Position numbers and translations under genes: made by a program. A stretch of DNA of 11,584 nt, from NCBI GenBank assembly GCA_005223375.1, contig RXOD01006018.1:1-11584 (forward strand). Reading direction: 5' to 3'. The notes beneath the pieces were generated by a model, which had not been told where the DNA came from, searched no databases, and saw only the letters and a program-made list of their open reading frames with translations. This stretch comes from Amoebophrya sp. AT5.2 (Eukaryota > Sar > Dinophyceae > Syndiniales > Amoebophryaceae). Below, one piece after another: positions 8,157-11,584 of this stretch (its first letter is position 1; every line of letters begins with the position of its first letter).

Positions 8157-9070
8157 GCGATCGCTTTCCTTTTCAGCGGGAGAACAGTTTCTGCGACCAC
8201 GAGGGGGCTAGCAGTACCGCTAGCACTGCTGCTACGCCGCGCGTTTCGTTCCAGTATCGCGGTCACCCTCACCCGTGCGGAGGTATTAACAGCGAGGAGA
8301 TGACTGCGCAAGGGCAAAAAGATCAGCAGGAACTACAGGACTGTGTATTCCGCGGCATACAAGAACAACAACACGACCACCAGTTGGCCTCCGACGTCGG
8401 CGATTGCCTTTACCGGCCGGCGACCCCTCCTCCGTGTTTTGATGAGACGTGCCTGCTATCCTTTCGCGGCCTAAAGCGAAAAAAATGCGGGCGTAACCGC
8501 ACGAGTCCGGTCAAATTTTATTCGCAGCCCAGCAGCAGCACGTTGGGGGACAGGGACAGCGGCGACAGTACCCCCTCCAGCGGAGTACCTTTCTTGTCGT
8601 CCTCCACTTACGCGACTCCGTCTCCGGAGCTCTTGCCGGTGCTGTATCCCGGCGATGTCTCGAGGCAGTCAACAGGAGCAACGTCGGTCGGCCCTGAAGG
8701 AGGGTCGTTGACTCCGACGTCATTGGCACCAACCCCCGCGATGCGGTCACCTGTGACGTGCTACTCAGGCAACTTCTACCTTCCCGAGAGCGCTCGACCT
8801 GGAGGTGGAGTACCAGCAGGCGGGGTAGGCGGCATGATAAGTGAAGGTGTGCCGATGCCGTCCCCGTCTATGACGTTTTCGCCTCTTCTGGATGGTCTTG
8901 GCAGCGGAACGATAGACGGGCCAGGAGGCCCTCAGGTGGAAGAATTCGAGGTGGATTCAGCTTCGCCGCGCGCGGTGCGCCAGAGAAAAGACAACATACT
9001 TAATTTTTGCCGCGCGCGGTGCGCCAGCAGAGAAGATGGCACAATCGGCGAGCAAGAGCAACATCCTTAA
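7670..9070 (+). CDS. Main gene, second long open frame (3' exon), Ser/Pro/Gly-rich
   Basis: This 466-codon frame ends at TAA 9068-9070 and overlaps the previous frame by 487 nt in a different register. Its composition (Ser-Pro clusters, Gly runs, few hydrophobics) continues that of the first frame, so I read it as the 3' part of the same gene and not a separate one. The annotated GTG at 7670 is not needed as a start. Joining requires skipping 3n+2 bases; GT-AG candidates are 7670-7749 (80 nt, GTGCGG to TGCTAG) and 7689-7729 (41 nt). A programmed or sequencing frameshift is the alternative. Hand-counted third-position GC in an 81-codon sample (about 8558-8812) is 54 of 81. Many Ser/Thr-Pro pairs (for example TPSPELLP) would suit phosphorylation. 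The end may be spliced too; see the exon at 9100-9231. No domain recognised. Confidence 0.55.
   Translation: MRQSTRRACPIPETGPDEDQDQAIAARAAPDPSAVDQPLQRSASFSSPSSSRGVARRRTDTLTLHNAGKGSDHTSRARAAEQKGTTLRRPQSVPEDLSQWNAGPLHQERGGARASGCVLPQSLSQWNADSLHQERGGGASGFLHLAAAPGSGRTGSKGSSELSDRFPFQRENSFCDHEGASSTASTAATPRVSFQYRGHPHPCGGINSEEMTAQGQKDQQELQDCVFRGIQEQQHDHQLASDVGDCLYRPATPPPCFDETCLLSFRGLKRKKCGRNRTSPVKFYSQPSSSTLGDRDSGDSTPSSGVPFLSSSTYATPSPELLPVLYPGDVSRQSTGATSVGPEGGSLTPTSLAPTPAMRSPVTCYSGNFYLPESARPGGGVPAGGVGGMISEGVPMPSPSMTFSPLLDGLGSGTIDGPGGPQVEEFEVDSASPRAVRQRKDNILNFCRARCASREDGTIGEQEQHP
7957..8098 (+). repeat. 78-bp in-frame tandem duplication in the main gene
   Basis: A block starting CCTCAGCCAATGGAA at 7957 recurs at 8035, a period of 78 bp (26 codons). 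About 60 bp match with four substitutions and one 3-bp gap (a CGA codon-sized block missing in copy 2). Both copies stay open in two frames: one gives repeated LSQWNA...LHQERGG, the other SANG...LFIKREAE. One substitution is silent (Asn) in the first frame, a weak hint that this is the real one. Confidence 0.8.
8965..9027 (+). repeat. GC-rich 19-bp direct repeat from a 44-bp tandem duplication
   Basis: GCCGCGCGCGGTGCGCCAG occurs at 8965-8983 and 9009-9027. A following block ending CTTAATTTT also recurs (8998-9006 and 9066-9074), with extra sequence in copy 2. The offset is not a multiple of three, so the copies are read in different frames. Each copy contains a candidate GTGCGC splice donor. 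Confidence 0.75.
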
Positions 9071-9099
9071 TTTTATAACATCATCGAAGAACAACAAAG

Positions 9100-9231
9100 A
9101 ACGTGAACAAGTTCAAGTACAAGCACAAGCACGCCTCGTCCTCCTCGAGCGTCTCAGCTCCCTCGAGCACACCCCTAAGCGAAAACTCGCTGTCGCAGGA
9201 GCCCTGGACTATTAACGGCGGAGTCATGTAG
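9100..9231 (+). CDS. Probable last exon of the main gene
   Basis: In a third frame, sequence from about 9079 is open to TAG 9229-9231. It reads as a Lys-rich start, a Ser run and a hydrophilic end finishing NGGVM. Hand-counted third-position GC from 9100 is 35 of 43 codons, against 19 of 36 for the competing frame (ATG 9036 to TAA 9213-9215). The higher value matches or exceeds that of the main gene. Splicing could reach it from donor 8975 to acceptor 9098-9099 (125 nt, in phase) or from 9019 to 9089 (71 nt, in phase). If so the main gene ends at 9231, and the TAA at 9068-9070 lies in an intron. The 59-codon frame at 9036-9215 is the alternative reading. No homology is available to decide. 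Confidence 0.35.
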   Translation, partial: NVNKFKYKHKHASSSSSVSAPSSTPLSENSLSQEPWTINGGVM

Positions 9232-9357
9232 TTCAACATCCTACAACGCTTCGTCATGGGAGCGGTAAACAACTTAGCTACTTACTTACGTTGTAGTAGT
9301 TGTAGGTAACAAACAGTAAAAGAAAAAGAGCAATTGTATTGTAGTTTAGCGCTACGC

Positions 9358-9573
9358 TCAGCGCACCCATGTGTCCTTTGACGGCCGGGCTTCAGCCAAC
9401 TTTTTTCGCAGCCTACGCGCAGCCTGCTCCAGCACCAAAGAAAACACAATGTTGGGCACGCAGCTAAGCCATATGGGGGGCACGAAAGGGAAAGCGCGCC
9501 AGCGGTATCGAAAGAGATAGAGGATCCTTGTCGCTGCGTGCGTGCGTACACTAGAATTTCTTGTGTCGGACAC
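9358..9573 (-). CDS. Possible small membrane protein or terminal exon on the minus strand
   Basis: This minus-strand frame has 71 codons, from ATG (complement of 9571-9573) to TGA (complement of 9358-9360). It has a polar, Arg-rich N-terminal part, a hydrophobic stretch (FPFVPPIWLSCVPNIVFSLV), then a basic amphipathic helix-like tail (LEQAARRLRKKLAEA). Third positions in the C-terminal half are mostly G or C, unlike the AT-rich flanks. It could be a complete small protein or the last exon of a longer minus-strand gene. Another minus frame (9282-9653) overlaps it and looks less coding. No family recognised, and the length is within chance. Confidence 0.3.
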   Translation of the reverse strand: MSDTRNSSVRTHAATRILYLFRYRWRAFPFVPPIWLSCVPNIVFSLVLEQAARRLRKKLAEARPSKDTWVR

Positions 9574-9584
9574 AACACTTTTAG

Positions 9585-10237
9585 CCGCGTAAGGGAAATA
9601 ATGATAAGAAAGAAATTGAAATTGTAGAACAACGTACGACGATGATCAATCAATCAAAAGTAGACTGGAGGGAACCAACCGAGCAACAGCGTATGCGTAG
9701 TAGAAGTTCTTCTCCTATTAACGCTCTCGCTAACATGATACTAACGTCGCGGTCGCCCTCGCCAACATCGCTGCACAGGATCAGGGAGGAAACACATGAG
9801 CTGTTTGTTTATTTATTTTTTTTATGAAATTTCGGTTCTTGCTCTTGGTCCCACCTACATGCTTTGTCATTGATTAGGACGATCGAGTACGTAGTAATGT
9901 TCAAGCCTAAGGCTCTTCTGTAAAATTTTCGTCAAGCGGAACAAGTTGGGGAGCCAGTTGTAAGGCGAGGAAAAACTTAAAACCCTGTCCCTGGCTTGCG
10001 CACCGGATGAAGAGATGGAATTAGCTATTTTTTGCGCAAATGGGTTGCCGTTGACCAAGGACGAGGATCAGCAAAGCGGTGGCTTTTCTGTGCGACGTTT
10101 TTAATTTCATTTGCTTTTGAGGTGAAAAAGCAGCCAGCGACATGCACTACCGCGAACCTCGCGCCCGCCCTTTCATGGATATAAATGGAAATGCTGAAGA
10201 TGCAGTGAATGCGGAACAAGAAGAAAGAAAATTATAA
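9585..10237 (+). CDS. Possible small multi-exon gene, function unknown
   Basis: An open stretch begins after CACTTTTAG (acceptor, 9584); an internal ATG is at 9642. It encodes a charged protein with RS/SP motifs (RSRSSSP, TSRSPSP). A chain of in-phase GT-AG candidates extends it: intron 9803-9877 (75 nt, GTTTGT to GATTAG), intron 9894-9969 (76 nt, GTAATG to GCGAG) and intron 10079-10121 (43 nt, GTGGCT to GCTTTTGAG). The last has the best acceptor, with a pyrimidine-rich tract, and joins an acidic exon (9970-10078) to 10122-10237, which ends at TAA 10235-10237. Without splicing, each piece meets a stop. The frame reopens directly after that TAA, so the gene may continue. The RS dipeptides recall splicing-related proteins, but that is only suggestive. 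No domain recognised; each exon is short enough to occur by chance. Confidence 0.28.
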
Positions 10238-10281
10238 CCAGAAGGACCGGGAACGGGAAGAAGGACGAACGGCGAACGTGA

Positions 10282-10554
10282 GAAAATGAATCGCGACAGA
10301 CTGTCTGCCAATGCCCCGGGCCTGAACTCTCTGCCAAAAAAAACAACAAAAGCGGGGCGCCTGGAGATCCCTTGTGCATGTAACTCGGTACGGGGCGAGT
10401 GGAGTCCGTTGTCCAAAAAAAAAAGTCCGTTGAAGTTCCCACGAGCTCGCGTCAGGTTATTTCTGCAGCCACGCCCTACTTTCGGCTCCCCAGCGGATAT
10501 GATGCCCTTACTTCTGTGGGTTTTATATTTATAACCAATCACATGCGCACATGA
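10282..10554 (+). CDS. Two competing open frames, possibly 3' exons of the preceding candidate gene
   Basis: One frame (ATG 10286 to TAA 10532-10534, 82 codons) and a shifted frame (open 10282-10380, then again 10384 to TGA 10552-10554, interrupted only by TAA 10381-10383) both look plausible, and they overlap. The second gives a more balanced composition after 10430. No convincing splice pair links them. A 10-A run at 10415-10424 between two copies of AGTCCGTTG could cause slippage or a sequencing error. The antisense frame 10147-10542 (131 codons) is a further competitor. No family recognised. Confidence 0.2.
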
Positions 10555-10707
10555 ACAGCTTAGAGCTCGACAAGTGCTTAGCGTTAGCCTTAGCAGTGCG
10601 ATTCTAGCCTAGCAACAGCAAAAAACGTGCGTAAGAGTCGCGTTGCTCTGATATCACTTTGTTCAGCTCTAGGTGGTGATTGTTAAGTATACTGTAAGTG
10701 AAGCAAT
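10555..10707. other. Spacer before the retroelement fragment
   Basis: No gene is seen here. The stretch has AT-rich words and stops in all + frames. The retroelement-type frame opens just after TAA 10695-10697. Confidence 0.4.
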
Positions 10708-10751
10708 CGATGACCTTTGGACTGGCGATGACCTTTGGCCTTTGGCCAAAG
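10708..10751. repeat. Short direct repeats and palindrome at the retroelement left edge
   Basis: CGATGACCTTTGG occurs at 10708-10720 and 10726-10738 (18-bp period). It is followed by a repeated CCTTTGG and the palindrome CTTTGGCCAAAG (10740-10751). It lies at the opening of the retroelement frame and is read there as a repeated MTFGLA-type hexapeptide. It may mark an insertion junction. Confidence 0.6.
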
Positions 10752-11584
10752 ATCAGGAACAACGAGGACGCGATGATGGAGCTGTACCATGACGAGGAAG
10801 GCAACCGGGGCTGGATGGTGGAATACGACGGAATCGACAACCGGGAAGAGTGGAAGGACAAAGCCCGGGCTGCACAAAGAAAGTGGAGAGACGACTTCGG
10901 CCGGCCAACGCACTGGCTGGCCTGGGGGGCTGGCGGTGTAAGCTGCTGCAGGTACAGCAGCAAAGGCTGGGCCCAGGTCGAGACTGGGGAAAAGTTCAGG
11001 ATAACGCGCCTCGGGATGCGGCAGTTCGTCGTGGGCAGCAAGAACAAGTTCGTCTGCCAGAGATGTGGCGACATCTTGGCCGACGAGAAGGCGCTGCGGC
11101 ACCACGTCGGCAGCGGCTTCTGCAGGACCGACAAGAACGACGAGCAGCTGCGGCAGCTGCGTGTGGGGAGATATGTCGAGGCGAAGCAGAAAGCCGACGC
11201 GAGGAAGAAGCTGATCGCGCCGGTGGCGCTAACTGTCGGGGACCAGGAGGTCAGGACGGTGGGCGCGTTCCGGTACCTCGGCACAACGGTCGACAACTGC
11301 GGGCGGACGGGGTGTGAGGTCCAACGAAGGACCGCCATGGCGGCAGTAGTGGTTCGTCAGCTCCGGTCAGTCTGGCGCGACGCCAGTCTCCCCGGAGGAC
11401 TGAAGGCCATGCTGTACTCTGCCCTCGTCAGCTCGGTGGCCCTCTACAACGCCGAGGCGTGGACAATTGCTGCAGCGGACTGGAAGGTGCTCAGGAGGTT
11501 CCAGCTGAACTCCTTGCGCATGATGACCGGCGAGAAGCAATGGTGGAGAGAGCAGCAGGGGACGGCAGAGCAGCAAGACGACGA
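10710..11584 (+). CDS. LINE-type polyprotein fragment: C2HC zinc finger plus reverse transcriptase C-terminal region
   Basis: ATG 10710 opens 291 codons to the window edge without a stop. Residues 116-138 form a C-x2-C-x11-HH-x5-C finger (FVCQRCG, then LRHHVG and FC), likely binding nucleic acid. Residues 180-285 match the pattern after the palm in LINE polyproteins: FRYLGTTVD (187-195), a helix with CEVQRRTAM, LKAMLYSALVSSVALYNAEA (231-250), WT, then LRRFQLNSLRMM. This region is the thumb or connection in known elements and sits beside the catalytic palm that copies element RNA into DNA at the target. The palm's YADD-type motif, expected some 50-100 residues before FRYLG, is absent; that stretch is the finger and a Lys/Asp/Glu-rich part. 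So it is a 5'-truncated, spliced or rearranged copy, or a host gene made from one. The start is uncertain. The antisense frame 10604-11338 is a shadow. Confidence 0.6.
   Translation, partial: MTFGLAMTFGLWPKIRNNEDAMMELYHDEEGNRGWMVEYDGIDNREEWKDKARAAQRKWRDDFGRPTHWLAWGAGGVSCCRYSSKGWAQVETGEKFRITRLGMRQFVVGSKNKFVCQRCGDILADEKALRHHVGSGFCRTDKNDEQLRQLRVGRYVEAKQKADARKKLIAPVALTVGDQEVRTVGAFRYLGTTVDNCGRTGCEVQRRTAMAAVVVRQLRSVWRDASLPGGLKAMLYSALVSSVALYNAEAWTIAAADWKVLRRFQLNSLRMMTGEKQWWREQQGTAEQQDD

Larger units (their letters stand above)
10698..11584 (+). mobile_element. Non-LTR (LINE-type) retrotransposon fragment, cut by the window edge
   Basis: The right-hand 890 bp encode sequence typical of the region after the palm of LINE reverse transcriptases, plus a zinc finger. 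The left boundary is taken where the frame opens; no target-site duplication, poly(A) or promoter could be identified. The element, if complete, would continue to the right. Family cannot be assigned from this fragment. Confidence 0.6.

Noticed and set aside
8208..8227. Repeated GCTAGC sites in the main gene
   Set aside because: Two hexamers within 20 bp in Ser/Thr/Ala-coding sequence are explained by codon repetition.
9369..9467. 32-codon plus-strand frame starting MCPLTAGLQP
   Set aside because: It is opposite the longer minus-strand frame 9358-9573 and too short to favour over it.
10235..10383. Stop-codon reassignment (TAA read as an amino acid), because two plausible frames continue past TAA at 10235 and 10381
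   Set aside because: Other frames here end normally at TAA (9068-9070). Short unrecognised introns or chance open frames are simpler.
10604..11338. 244-codon minus-strand open frame
   Set aside because: It lies opposite the retroelement frame, which has recognisable protein motifs; the antisense translation has none.

Overview
The window looks like nuclear DNA of a microbial eukaryote (a protist or alga). It holds very long, low-complexity, Ser/Pro/Glu/Arg-rich open frames without bacterial-style ribosome binding sites or operons. Long non-coding stretches contain TATA-like AT tracts and A or T runs. Several frame changes are best explained by short introns, and part of a non-LTR (LINE-type) retrotransposon runs off the right edge. 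A dinoflagellate-like or other alveolate genome is one possibility, but nothing in the sequence fixes the lineage.

Layout. Positions 2-1333 (+) are the 3' part of a gene that begins left of the window and encodes a disordered Ser/Pro-rich protein of unknown function. Positions 1334-3013 are mostly non-coding and repeat-rich: two diverged copies of a roughly 100-bp repeat ending in a TATA-like box, a nested direct/inverted repeat, and a large near-perfect hairpin. Positions 3014-4200 hold short open stretches on the + strand that join into a small membrane-protein model if introns of about 50 nt are allowed; this is a weak call. Positions 4202-4500 look like an intron in the 5' leader of the main gene, flanked by an 11-bp direct repeat.

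The main feature is one large + strand gene from 4587 to 9070 or 9231. It is seen as two long overlapping open frames (4587-8156 and 7670-9070) that must be joined by a frame change near 7.67-7.75 kb. It encodes about 1,450-1,550 residues, mostly disordered, with an N-terminal hydrophobic segment, acidic runs, a His-Gly run, one compact helical stretch and a small Cys cluster. I recognise no catalytic domain. Two internal tandem duplications lie in its 3' half.

Positions 9232-10700 carry candidate short genes or exons on both strands, all uncertain. From about 10698 to the right edge is an open frame with a C2HC zinc finger followed by the region that lies C-terminal to the reverse transcriptase palm in LINE polyproteins. 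It has no visible catalytic palm, so it is a fragment, a rearranged copy or a domesticated derivative. No rRNA, tRNA or CRISPR array is supported.
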